This document shows, piece after piece, positions 1 to 6,582 of a stretch of 12,142 nt of DNA. The stretch is taken from NCBI GenBank assembly GCA_019243075.1, contig JAFAUV010000064.1, forward strand, positions 1 through 12,142. Direction: 5' to 3'. This stretch comes from Bradyrhizobium sp. (GTDB taxonomy: Bacteria; Pseudomonadota; Alphaproteobacteria; Rhizobiales; Xanthobacteraceae). The position numbers and the translations under genes are program-made. A model generated the notes under the pieces. The model was not told where the DNA came from. It saw only the letters and a list, made by a program, of their open reading frames with translations, and did no database searches. Positions within the stretch are counted from its first letter, which is position 1, and every line of letters starts with the position of its first letter.

Positions 1-135
1 ATATCCCCGGGGCCTTATCGATCCTTTAGGGAACTGTCCCTGGCCGGGTCCGTGGATCCGGACATATGGTGCCCACCTACTTTCGTAGGGAACTCCGGGA
101 TCGAGCGCTTCAACGGCGTCTGCGGCTTCGCGCTT
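1..135 (+). ncRNA. ssrS: 6S RNA (SsrS), 5' end cut by window edge; boundaries approximate
   Basis: 6S RNA mimics an open promoter and binds housekeeping RNA polymerase holoenzyme, lowering transcription in stationary phase. Seen directly: a self-complementary stretch with no convincing ORF. It has a helix pairing 18-24 (tcgatcc) with 98-104 (ggatcga), an apical hairpin 48-52/59-63 (gtccg/cggac), and small hairpins in the two bulge strands at 28-32/37-41 (aggga/tccct) and 76-80/85-89 (cctac/gtagg). The location just upstream of 5-formyltetrahydrofolate cyclo-ligase is the conserved ssrS position in many proteobacteria, often with zapA on the other side (outside this window). The 5' strand of the closing stem is probably left of base 1. 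The 3' end is guessed near the T-run at 133-136. Identification is by structure and synteny, without a covariance-model search. Confidence 0.65.
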
Positions 136-184
136 TTCTCCCAGCTCGCACAAGCGGGCTGTTCAGTACGCGGCCGCGTTTCCG

Positions 185-190
185 TATAAG
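185..190 (+). promoter_or_regulatory. Possible -10 element for the cyclo-ligase/ymdB pair
   Basis: TATAAG stands out in the GC-rich stretch between the 6S RNA and the cyclo-ligase gene. Seventeen bases upstream (162-167) is only a poor -35 match, TTCAGT. If used, the leader would be about 80 nt. Processing or read-through from the 6S RNA promoter is an equally good source of transcript. The rest of 136-278 shows nothing else I can name. Confidence 0.25.
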
Positions 191-278
191 CCCTGAGATC
201 TCTGGAATACCGGATCACCCGCCTCCGAGCGCAGTGGCGCTTTGGCGGTTGACGCCGGTCGAACGTGACGCCGGGTGA

Positions 279-863
279 TTGCCTTTGCCGAGCGAGCGAA
301 CCAAGGCCGAATTGCGCGCTACAGCGCTGGCGAAACGCGAGGCGTTGAGTGACAAGCAGCGGGGGGCCGCGGCGCATGCGCTGGCCAAACGCGGGCTGCC
401 GCTGCCGATTGCGGCAGGCATGATCGTCTCCGGCTATTCGCCGATCCGCAACGAGATCGATCCGGCGCCGCTGCTGCAGAAGCTGGCGCTGCAGGGCGCG
501 CAGCTGGCGCTGCCGAGTGTGACTGCACGCGGCAAATCGCTGGTCTTCCGTGCGTGGTCGCCCGGCGAGCGGCTGACGCTCGGCATGCTCGGCATTCCCG
601 AGCCCTCGCCGGCGGCCGCCGAGGTCGTGCCTGATATCATGCTGGTGCCGCTTGCCGCCTTCGACCGCATCGGCCATCGCATCGGCTATGGCGCCGGCCA
701 TTACGACTACACCATTGCGCATCTACGAAAGCAAAAGGCAATCATCGGCATCGGGCTTGCCTTTGCGGCGCAGGAAATCGAGGCCATTCCGGCGCTGTCA
801 CACGACGTGCCGCTCGATTATGTGCTAACGGAAAAGCGCGTGTTCGATTTCCGGAGCGGCTAA
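279..863 (+). CDS. 5-formyltetrahydrofolate cyclo-ligase (5,10-methenyl-THF synthetase)
   Basis: This enzyme converts 5-formyl-THF (folinate) to 5,10-methenyl-THF using ATP, returning the inhibitory storage folate to the one-carbon pool in the cytoplasm. The 194-aa protein is full length for the family. Seen: the N-terminal basic helix RTKAELRATALAKREAL (residues 7-23), the NEID segment (58-61) and the C-terminal signature GHRIGYGAGHYD (132-143), which matches the family's R(L/I)GYGGGYYD loop with His in place of one Tyr. The strand HDVPLDYVLTEKRVFDF (175-191) is also typical. The start is TTG; a second in-frame TTG at 285 has better spacing from GGTGA (274-278) and may be the true start. The next gene begins one base after the stop. 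The gene is called ygfA or fau in E. coli; no standard symbol is assumed here. Confidence 0.93.
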   Translation: MPLPSERTKAELRATALAKREALSDKQRGAAAHALAKRGLPLPIAAGMIVSGYSPIRNEIDPAPLLQKLALQGAQLALPSVTARGKSLVFRAWSPGERLTLGMLGIPEPSPAAAEVVPDIMLVPLAAFDRIGHRIGYGAGHYDYTIAHLRKQKAIIGIGLAFAAQEIEAIPALSHDVPLDYVLTEKRVFDFRSG

Positions 864-864
864 G

Positions 865-1689
865 TTGCGAATTTTGTTTGTCGGCGACGTCGTGGGCAGG
901 GCGGGGCGTACGGCGGTGCTCGAACATCTGCCGAGGCTGGTTGACGACTGGGCGCTCGATTTCGTCATCGTCAACGGCGAAAATTCCGCCGGTGGCTTCG
1001 GCATCACCGAAGCGATCTATCAGGAGCTCATCGACGCCGGCGCCGACGCAATCACGCTCGGCAACCATGCCTGGGACCAGCGCGAGGCCCTGGTGTTCAT
1101 CGAACGCGCGCCGCGGCTGATCCGCCCGGCGAATTTCCCGAGAGGCACGCCGGGTCGCGGCTCGGCCTTGATCGACACCAAGCGCGGCCAGCGCGCGCTT
1201 GTGATCAACGCCATGGGCCGCGTCTTCATGACGCCGTTCGACGATCCCTTCGCGACCATCGCGCGCGAGCTCGATGCCTGTCCCCTGCGCCAGGCGGCAG
1301 ACGCCATCGTGGTCGACTTCCACTGCGAGGCGACCAGCGAGAAGCAGGGTATCGGGTATTTCTGCGACGGCCGTGTGAGCCTCGTCGTCGGCACCCACAC
1401 GCATGTGCCGACCGCCGATCACCAGATCCTCAACAATGGCACCGCCTATATGACCGATGCCGGCATGACCGGCGATTACGACTCGGTCATCGGCATGCAG
1501 AAGGAAGAGCCGCTGCGCCGCTTCACCTCGGGCATTCCCTCCGGCCGCTTCGAGCCGGCGGGCGGTGCGGCGACATTCTCCGGCGTTGCGGTCGAGACCG
1601 ATGATGCGACCGGATTGGCCATAAAGATCGGCCCGGTGCGGATCGGCGGCAGGCTGGAGCCTGCGCTGCCGGAGTTCTGGCGGCCCTGA
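865..1689 (+). CDS. YmdB/TIGR00282-family metallophosphoesterase
   Basis: Members are dimetal phosphodiesterases; Bacillus subtilis YmdB hydrolyses 2',3'-cyclic nucleotides and affects biofilm and motility decisions. The role in alphaproteobacteria is not established. The 274-aa protein spans the whole family length. All expected metal ligands are visible: D8 in FVGDVVG, E39-N40 in VNGEN, N67-H68 in LGNHAWDQ, H153 in VDFHCEA, and H178/H180 in VGTHTHVPTAD. The conserved tail motif DAGMTGDYDSVIGM (198-211) is present. There is no signal peptide or membrane segment, so it is cytoplasmic. The start is TTG with CGGAG at 852-856 inside the end of the upstream gene, and spacing of one base to that stop implies co-transcription and translational coupling. 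In related genomes as I recall them, this pair leads directly to yebC; here two chemoreceptor genes intervene. Confidence 0.92.
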   Translation: MRILFVGDVVGRAGRTAVLEHLPRLVDDWALDFVIVNGENSAGGFGITEAIYQELIDAGADAITLGNHAWDQREALVFIERAPRLIRPANFPRGTPGRGSALIDTKRGQRALVINAMGRVFMTPFDDPFATIARELDACPLRQAADAIVVDFHCEATSEKQGIGYFCDGRVSLVVGTHTHVPTADHQILNNGTAYMTDAGMTGDYDSVIGMQKEEPLRRFTSGIPSGRFEPAGGAATFSGVAVETDDATGLAIKIGPVRIGGRLEPALPEFWRP

Positions 1690-1719
1690 TCCGATCGCCT
1701 GCGAGAACGCGGCGCGCCT

Positions 1720-1733
1720 TCCCGCAAGCGGGA
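1720..1733. terminator. Small hairpin between convergent ymdB and receptor genes
   Basis: TCCCGC-AA-GCGGGA is a perfect inverted repeat (effective 5-bp stem with CAAG loop) in the 76-bp gap between two convergent genes. No T-run follows on either strand, so any termination would be weak or Rho-assisted. Its position favours a terminator role, but the stem is short. Confidence 0.3.
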
Positions 1734-1765
1734 CGAGGGAGGAGCAGGAGCAGCGGTGGTCGCGC

Positions 1766-3190
1766 TCAGGATTCGCGGAATCCCATCCGGAACGCGCCCC
1801 AGTGGCGGCCGCGGATGAAGATCGGCGACGACAGGTCCTTCATCAGCACGAAATTGCCGCCACCCATGTCGCGCCGATAGGTCTGCAGCAGGAAAGGCCT
1901 GGTGTTTGCGGCGACCTTCTTCACGGCGCGGTCGTTGAACAGCCGCCGGTTGCGGCAATTGGCGTTGTTCCAGACCGGGTCCTTGCCCTGCTGCTGACGA
2001 TAATTCGGATTGTGGGTCGGCAGGTAGCCGCCTTTCGCCCAGGCGACACAGAACACGATGCGGGGATCGAATTTCTGAATCGGATCCTGGATCGAAGGCA
2101 GCACGCGATCGGTGAATTCGACATATTGGGTGAGATATTGCTTGGGATCGGTGCCGGGGATCTCGCGGTAATTCTCGTCCATCAACTGCTCGATGCTGAT
2201 CTCGCCGCGCTCGATCGCGGCTTCGAAAGTCTGGGAAATGCGCCGCGCCGTCTCGAGCACGACGCGGATCAGGGGCGCGTCGGAGGTCTCGACACCGGAG
2301 TCGGCGATCATGGCGATCAGTCCTTCGGACGTCTCGAGCAATTTGGCGACCCGCTCGTCGGCATGCCTGAGCTCGGAGGAGGAGAGATCGACGCCCTTTG
2401 CGAGATGGCCGAGCTCCTCGATCACCTCGTCGCAATGGGAAAGATTGGAAGTCGCCGCTTTCGCCACACCGTCGATTTCCTGGCCGACCCGGGCGAAACC
2501 GTCCTGCACGCGGGCGATGATGTGCTGGATCTGGGAGGCGCCTTCGCCGGCGTTCTTCGCCCGCGTCGAGGCTTCGCCGCTCTCGCCGATCAGGCTGCCG
2601 AGCTGGCCGTCGAGGCCGCGAACGGTGTCGCCGATCTGCTGCGTCGCCTGGCGCGTGGCTTCCGCGAGGTTTTTCACCTCGCTGGCGACCACGGCAAAGC
2701 CGCGGCCCGCATTCCCCGCGCGGGCGGCTTCGATGGTGGCGTTGAGCGCGAGCAGGTTGGTCTGCTTGGCAATCGCCTCGATCGAGGTCGAGACCTTTGC
2801 GACCTGCGCCAGCGCCGACGACACGGCACCGAGCCTCGATTCGATGCGGCCGACCGCCTCGATCAATTGCGCGATGTGACCGACGGCGGTCTCGACCGCG
2901 TTGCGCGATTGGGTGATCTCGTCGACCGCGGCCGAGGTCGCCGACTGCACCGCTCTGGAGGCGCCGGCGATATCGTGGTTGGCCGAGACCATGGTTTTCG
3001 CAGTCTGTTGCAGATGGCCGAAACGTGCGGACTGGGAGGAGACGCGCTGCGCCACCTCCTGCACGTTGCCGGCGACATCGGCGAGCTCGACGCCGAGACC
3101 GCCAATGCGGTTGGCGAGCTGATCGACCAGCAGCTCGCTGGGCGAGGGGATGGTGGCGATGGATTCTGGTTTTGCGGATGGAGCGCTCAT
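1766..3190 (-). CDS. Soluble methyl-accepting chemotaxis-type receptor with C-terminal Cache/PAS-like domain
   Basis: A 474-aa cytoplasmic chemoreceptor-like protein with no hydrophobic membrane segment. Residues 20-300 form the long helical coiled-coil region. The signalling tip at about 136-176 reads AIAKQTNLLALNATIEAARA, then GNAGRGFAVVASEVKNLA, the CheA/CheW-contacting hairpin; the trimer-contact residues known from Tsr (L, N, E, R of LALNATIEAAR) are intact. Residues 320-474 form a sensor-like domain with GTDPKQY (346-352), GGYLPTHN (387-394), CRNRRLFND (412-420), LLQTYRRDMGGG (434-445) and GRHWG (461-465). I know this tail from other receptors but not its ligand. Order is signalling domain first, sensor last. 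The ATG overlaps the upstream gene's stop by 4 bp (ATGA, 3187-3190), so the two are coupled. No CheB/CheR-binding pentapeptide is visible at the C-terminus. Confidence 0.88.
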   Translation of the reverse strand: MSAPSAKPESIATIPSPSELLVDQLANRIGGLGVELADVAGNVQEVAQRVSSQSARFGHLQQTAKTMVSANHDIAGASRAVQSATSAAVDEITQSRNAVETAVGHIAQLIEAVGRIESRLGAVSSALAQVAKVSTSIEAIAKQTNLLALNATIEAARAGNAGRGFAVVASEVKNLAEATRQATQQIGDTVRGLDGQLGSLIGESGEASTRAKNAGEGASQIQHIIARVQDGFARVGQEIDGVAKAATSNLSHCDEVIEELGHLAKGVDLSSSELRHADERVAKLLETSEGLIAMIADSGVETSDAPLIRVVLETARRISQTFEAAIERGEISIEQLMDENYREIPGTDPKQYLTQYVEFTDRVLPSIQDPIQKFDPRIVFCVAWAKGGYLPTHNPNYRQQQGKDPVWNNANCRNRRLFNDRAVKKVAANTRPFLLQTYRRDMGGGNFVLMKDLSSPIFIRGRHWGAFRMGFRES

Positions 3191-4938
3191 AGTTTGTAAG
3201 CCGTGCGGAAGCCGCCCCAATGGCGCCCGCGCACGCGGACGGGAACATCGATCTCGCGCATCATCACGGTATTTCCGCCGCCCATGTCGCGCGCATAGCT
3301 CTGAATCAGATAGGAGCGCTGGTTCTGTCCGGCCGCAAGCCCGGCGGCGTCGTTGAAGATGCGGCGGTTGCGGCTGTTGGCCGTGTTCCAGGCCACGTCG
3401 CCCGGGCGCTGCGGCTGCGAATAGATCTTGTTATGCACCGGCAGATAGCCGTTGCGGTCGACCACCGCGCAGAACGCCATACGCTTGTCCTTGACGAGGA
3501 AGGCTTCCTGGAACGCGGGCAGCGCGCGGTCGGCCCAGTCGAGGAATTTGGTCCGATACTGCACCGGGTTGGTGCCGGCGATTTCGACATAGTTCGCATC
3601 AAAGAGGTCGTCGAGGGAGAGGGCGCCCGAGGCGACGCCACGCTCGAAGATGCCGGCGAGTTCCACGCCGGCTTCGAGTGCGCGGGTGACGGCCTCGACA
3701 TTCTCCTCGCGGATCGACCACAGCACGTCCTCGACTTTTTCGGCGAGCTCTGCGCCAAGCGCCTCGAAGCGCGCCAGAGCACCGGCCTTGCTGTGCTCGC
3801 TGACGCGGATGCGGCAGGCGCCGACGCCGTCGAGCGTGACGTTGAGGTTCTGGTGCAGCGGCAGGCTCGCCGCGTTCGGCCCGGAGATGAGGATGCCTTG
3901 CGCGGAAATCTCGTAGACGGGAGCCGAGATCGCGCCATGCAGGCCCGCGATTTCGATCTTGAGATGGCAGGGCAGGCGTTCCAGCTTGCGGCGGTCCTCG
4001 CTCTCGCCCTGGCGGAGCAGCACGGCGCTGCGCGTCCTGAGCTTGTGCGCGAAATTCGTCACTGCCTTGCCCGCGCTCGCGACGCTCTCGCCATGGACGG
4101 CAGCTTCCTTGGTGGCGGCATCGATCTCGGCGGCATTGTCGCCGACCGCAACGATGAAATGCGAGGCGGAGGTCGCATTGTCCGACATCTCGCCGCTGGT
4201 GCGGTTCTGCTCGGCAACGGCGCTATTGACGTTCTCGAACACCGGACGGATCGCCTCGATCGCCTGCGAAATCCGATGCACGGCATCCGCCGACCCGGCG
4301 GCGTCCCGCTGCAGCGCCTCGATCTTCTTGGTGATTTCTTCGGTCGCCCCCTGGGTCTGGACCGCCAGCGCCTTCACCTCGGTCGCAACCACGGCAAAGC
4401 CGCGGCCGGCGTCGCCCGCGCGGGCCGCCTCGATGGTCGAGTTGAGCGCGAGCAGGGTGGTCTGGCGCGCGATCTGTGCGATCAGATTGACCACGTTGCC
4501 GATGGCGGCGGAGGATTCGCGCAGGCGGTCGACATTGGCACGGGCTTCGTTCGCCGCCATGCTGGCCTCGTCGGCCAGCTTGCCGGCATCGCGAACCTGC
4601 GCGCCGATGCCTTCCGCCGAGCGGGTAAATTTCTCGCTCACCTCGGCAAAGCTGGTTGCGGTGCCCCGCGCCGCCTGGCTGCGGCCAGAAAGGGCTTCGG
4701 TCCGATCGCGAATGGTCGCCAGCGTCGCGGCGGTGGATTGGGCGCCGCCGGCAACCGATTGTGCCGCCCGTTCGAGCTGCCTGATCAGGCCGCCGAGTTC
4801 GAGGTCGAGCAGTTCGAGGATTTCGCGGGCGGAATCGGGCTCGGCGGCAGGCTCGGCCAGGGCGGGTTGAGATGCCTTTGCCTCGACAGCGGGCGCAACC
4901 GGCTCCGGCACTCGTTTTCTGAACAAACCGAACGCCAT
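3187..4938 (-). CDS. Soluble chemoreceptor with internal PilZ-like domain and C-terminal Cache/PAS-like domain
   Basis: A 583-aa protein without membrane segments. An Ala/Pro/Glu-rich N-terminus (10-35) is followed by the methyl-accepting signalling region (about 45-300), with tip QIARQTTLLALNSTIEAARA (155-174) and GDAGRGFAVVATEVKALA. The usual QTN is QTT here; the L165, N166, E170, R173 trimer positions are kept. Residues 315-395 look like PilZ: RRKLERL supplies RxxxR (R317, R321), and YEISAQGILIS (342-352) resembles [D/N]xSxxG but with Glu first, so c-di-GMP binding is plausible, not shown. Residues 420-583 repeat the tail of its neighbour: GTNPVQY, DRNGYLPVHN, SRNRRIFND, SYARDMGGG, GRHWGGFR. 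I chose ATG 4938 over the longer frame to 5016 because the protein starts cleanly (MAFGLFRKR) and GAGAG lies a few bases upstream. It is the first gene of a two-gene operon. Confidence 0.87.
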   Translation of the reverse strand: MAFGLFRKRVPEPVAPAVEAKASQPALAEPAAEPDSAREILELLDLELGGLIRQLERAAQSVAGGAQSTAATLATIRDRTEALSGRSQAARGTATSFAEVSEKFTRSAEGIGAQVRDAGKLADEASMAANEARANVDRLRESSAAIGNVVNLIAQIARQTTLLALNSTIEAARAGDAGRGFAVVATEVKALAVQTQGATEEITKKIEALQRDAAGSADAVHRISQAIEAIRPVFENVNSAVAEQNRTSGEMSDNATSASHFIVAVGDNAAEIDAATKEAAVHGESVASAGKAVTNFAHKLRTRSAVLLRQGESEDRRKLERLPCHLKIEIAGLHGAISAPVYEISAQGILISGPNAASLPLHQNLNVTLDGVGACRIRVSEHSKAGALARFEALGAELAEKVEDVLWSIREENVEAVTRALEAGVELAGIFERGVASGALSLDDLFDANYVEIAGTNPVQYRTKFLDWADRALPAFQEAFLVKDKRMAFCAVVDRNGYLPVHNKIYSQPQRPGDVAWNTANSRNRRIFNDAAGLAAGQNQRSYLIQSYARDMGGGNTVMMREIDVPVRVRGRHWGGFRTAYKL

Positions 4939-5016
4939 GTATTTCTCTCGGGAAGCGGGAGTTGCGGACTTCACTCTTGCAGCTATCCGTGAAGTCAGGG
5001 TTAACAATTGCCTCAT

Positions 5017-5050
5017 ATTCCGGCAGGCGCGCCTATCACCCTACCGGAAT
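5017..5050. promoter_or_regulatory. Dyad symmetry between divergent receptor operon and yebC
   Basis: ATTCCGG (5017-5023) and CCGGAAT (5044-5050) are perfect inverted 7-mers separated by 20 bases. Inside lies the 10-bp palindrome AGGCGCGCCT (5025-5034). The element sits in the 202-bp divergent gap, about 80-110 bp upstream of the receptor ATG and just upstream of the yebC promoter candidate. It could be an operator; no regulator is identified. No convincing promoter for the receptor operon was found in this gap. Confidence 0.3.
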
Positions 5051-5063
5051 CAACCCGAATCTT

Positions 5064-5092
5064 TTGATTTCGGCCCGTCTTGCGCCTATAAG
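5064..5092 (+). promoter_or_regulatory. Candidate sigma-70-type promoter of yebC
   Basis: TTGATT (5064-5069), a 17-bp spacer, then TATAAG (5087-5092), the best promoter-like pair in the window. Predicted transcription start is near 5099, giving a leader of about 40 nt with AAAGAG (5127-5132) as ribosome-binding site 8 bases before the yebC ATG. Confidence 0.6.
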
Positions 5093-5140
5093 GCCGCGCT
5101 TCGCCGCGATCCCCTACCGCTCCCCTAAAGAGATACCGCC

Positions 5141-5887
5141 ATGGCCGGCCATTCCCAGTTCAAGAACATCATGCACCGCAAGGGCCGGCAGGATGCCCAG
5201 AAGTCCAAGTTGTTCGGCAAGCTGGCGCGGGAAATCACGGTGGCAGCCAAATTGGGCACGCCGGACCCCGCCATGAACCCGCGGCTGCGGGCCGCGATCG
5301 TCGCGGCGCGCCAGGAGAACATGCCCAAGGACAACATCGAGCGCGCGATCAAGAAGGCGATTGGCGGCGAAGGGGAGAACTATGACGAAATCCGCTACGA
5401 GGGCTATGGCCCCGGCGGCGTCGCCGTCATCGTCGAGGCGCTGACGGACAACCGCAACCGAGCCGCCTCCGACATCCGCTCCTACTTCAGCAAGTCCGGC
5501 GGCAATCTCGGCGAAAGCGGCTCGGTCGCCTTCATGTTCGATCGCGCCGGCATCATCGAATATGACCGCAGGGTCGCAACCGACGACGCCATGCTCGACG
5601 CCGCGATCGAAGCCGGCGCGGACGACGTGATCTCCAGCGCGAGCGGCCACGAGATCTACGCCTCGCAGGAAAGCTTTCGCGAGGTGGCGAAGGCACTGGA
5701 GGCGAAATTCGGCGAGCCGCGCAAGGCGGCGCTGACATGGAAGCCGCAGAACACGGTTTCGGTCGACGACGAAACCGGCGAGAAGCTCCTGAAGCTGATC
5801 GACATGCTCAACGAGCACGACGACGTCCAGAATGTCTTCGCCAATTTCGAGATATCGGACGCGCTGATGGCGAAGATCGGCGGCTGA
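5141..5887 (+). CDS. yebC: YebC/PmpR family protein (TACO1-like)
   Basis: YebC-family proteins were long annotated as DNA-binding regulators (PmpR in Pseudomonas). Mitochondrial TACO1 and recent bacterial work on YebC paralogues point to a role in translation, especially at proline-rich stretches. Which applies here cannot be read from sequence. The 248-aa protein is full length. The N-terminus MAGHSQFKNIMHRKGRQDA is the hallmark in its alphaproteobacterial form (many others have GHSKW). Also visible are NPRLRAAIVAARQENMPKDN, the central YEGYGPGGVAVIVEALTDN, SDIRSYFSKSGGNLGESGSV, and the C-terminal LIDMLNEHDDVQNVFANFE. A good promoter precedes it and a palindromic repeat follows. Its place just upstream of ruvC is conserved in many bacteria. 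Confidence 0.96.
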   Translation: MAGHSQFKNIMHRKGRQDAQKSKLFGKLAREITVAAKLGTPDPAMNPRLRAAIVAARQENMPKDNIERAIKKAIGGEGENYDEIRYEGYGPGGVAVIVEALTDNRNRAASDIRSYFSKSGGNLGESGSVAFMFDRAGIIEYDRRVATDDAMLDAAIEAGADDVISSASGHEIYASQESFREVAKALEAKFGEPRKAALTWKPQNTVSVDDETGEKLLKLIDMLNEHDDVQNVFANFEISDALMAKIGG

Positions 5888-5890
5888 TCG

Positions 5891-5978
5891 CCGTGATTGC
5901 GAGGCGCGAAGCAACGAAGCGATCCAGACTGCGTCTGCGGAAAAATACTGGATTGATTCGCTTCGTTCGCCATGACGG
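5891..5978. repeat. Dispersed palindromic (REP-like) intergenic repeat
   Basis: The left arm (5891-5927, ccgtgattgcgaggcgcg continuing to ...gatccag) and right arm (5948-5978, ctggattgattcgcttcg continuing to ...catgacgg) are imperfect reverse complements around a 20-base loop. The core words attgcgag, gaagc and atccag are those of a repeat family that I recall in many copies in Bradyrhizobium and Rhodopseudomonas intergenic regions. The RNA would fold into a long hairpin after yebC and could act as a 3'-end stabiliser or attenuator towards ruvC. Copy number cannot be checked from one window. Confidence 0.7.
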
Positions 5979-6043
5979 CCTCAATCCCGGCTGACCGGTT
6001 GATAGGTGGTCGCGCCTGCTAGGCTTGCGACTCCTCGATGGGT

Positions 6044-6050
6044 TATAAAA
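6044..6050 (+). promoter_or_regulatory. -10-like TATAAAA immediately before ruvC
   Basis: TATAAAA lies 4 bases before the ruvC ATG, and no purine-rich Shine-Dalgarno sequence is visible there. If it is a real -10, transcription would begin at or within a base or two of the ATG, making a leaderless message. The matching -35 is poor: TTGCGA at 6025-6030 leaves only 13 bp. TTGATA at 5999-6004 is too far upstream to pair with it. Confidence 0.3.
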
Positions 6051-6054
6051 GCGC

Positions 6055-6582
6055 ATGAACGCGCAGACGATTCGCAGTCCCCTTCGCATCCTCGGCATCG
6101 ACCCGGGACTCCGGCGCACCGGCTGGGGAGTGATCGAGAGCGACGGCAACCGCCTCGTCTTTGTCGGCTGCGGATCGGTGGAACCGACCGACTGCCTGCC
6201 GCTGGCGAGCCGGCTGCTTGCCATCCACGACGGGCTTGCCGCCGTGCTCCGCGATTTCCAGCCGTCGGAAGCCGCCGTCGAGCAGACCTTCGTCAACAAG
6301 GATGGCGTCGCCACGCTGAAGCTTGGCCAGGCGCGCGGCGTCGCCATGCTGGCGCCGGCAATGTTCGGCATCGCGGTCTCCGAATATGCGCCGAACCAGG
6401 TCAAGAAGACCGTGGTCGGCGCCGGCCACGCCGACAAGAACCAGGTCGCCATGATGCTGAAGATATTGCTGCCGAAGGCCGAGCCGGCTTCGGCGGACGC
6501 AGCCGATGCGCTTGCGATCGCGATCACCCATGCGCATCATCGCTCAAGTGCGACGCTGCGGCTGAAGGTGGTCGGCATATGA
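6055..6582 (+). CDS. ruvC: Crossover junction endodeoxyribonuclease RuvC
   Basis: RuvC is the dimeric Holliday-junction resolvase that nicks two opposed strands after RuvAB branch migration. The 175-aa protein is normal length. The acidic catalytic set is visible: D16 in LGIDPGL, E76 in AAVEQTF, and D148/D151 in SADAADALAIAI, matching E. coli D7, E66, D138 and D141. The segment QTFVNKDGVATLKLGQARGV (77-96) is the conserved RuvC core. The start is ATG with no clear Shine-Dalgarno but a TATAAAA box just upstream. The stop overlaps the ruvA ATG (ATGA, 6579-6582), so the two genes are translationally coupled. No SOS (LexA) box was recognised upstream, though the alphaproteobacterial GTTC-N7-GTTC form was looked for only by eye. 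Confidence 0.97.
   Translation: MNAQTIRSPLRILGIDPGLRRTGWGVIESDGNRLVFVGCGSVEPTDCLPLASRLLAIHDGLAAVLRDFQPSEAAVEQTFVNKDGVATLKLGQARGVAMLAPAMFGIAVSEYAPNQVKKTVVGAGHADKNQVAMMLKILLPKAEPASADAADALAIAITHAHHRSSATLRLKVVGI

Noticed and set aside
742..1422. Minus-strand open frame opposite ymdB
   Set aside because: The plus strand has all metal ligands of the YmdB family in the right order; the antisense frame has no features.
1802..3199. Open frame (465 codons) on the + strand opposite the smaller receptor gene
   Set aside because: Same reason: low-complexity composition and no family features, against a strongly supported gene on the other strand.
3220..4992. Long open frame (590 codons) on the + strand opposite the larger receptor gene
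   Set aside because: Its product is Arg/Gly/Asp-rich with no recognisable motif, while the minus strand encodes clear receptor, PilZ-like and sensor motifs. It is an antisense by-product of GC-rich codon use.
5025..5034. AGGCGCGCCT palindrome as an attachment or integration site
   Set aside because: No integrase, no direct-repeat partner and no tRNA nearby; a 10-bp GC palindrome is not rare at this composition.
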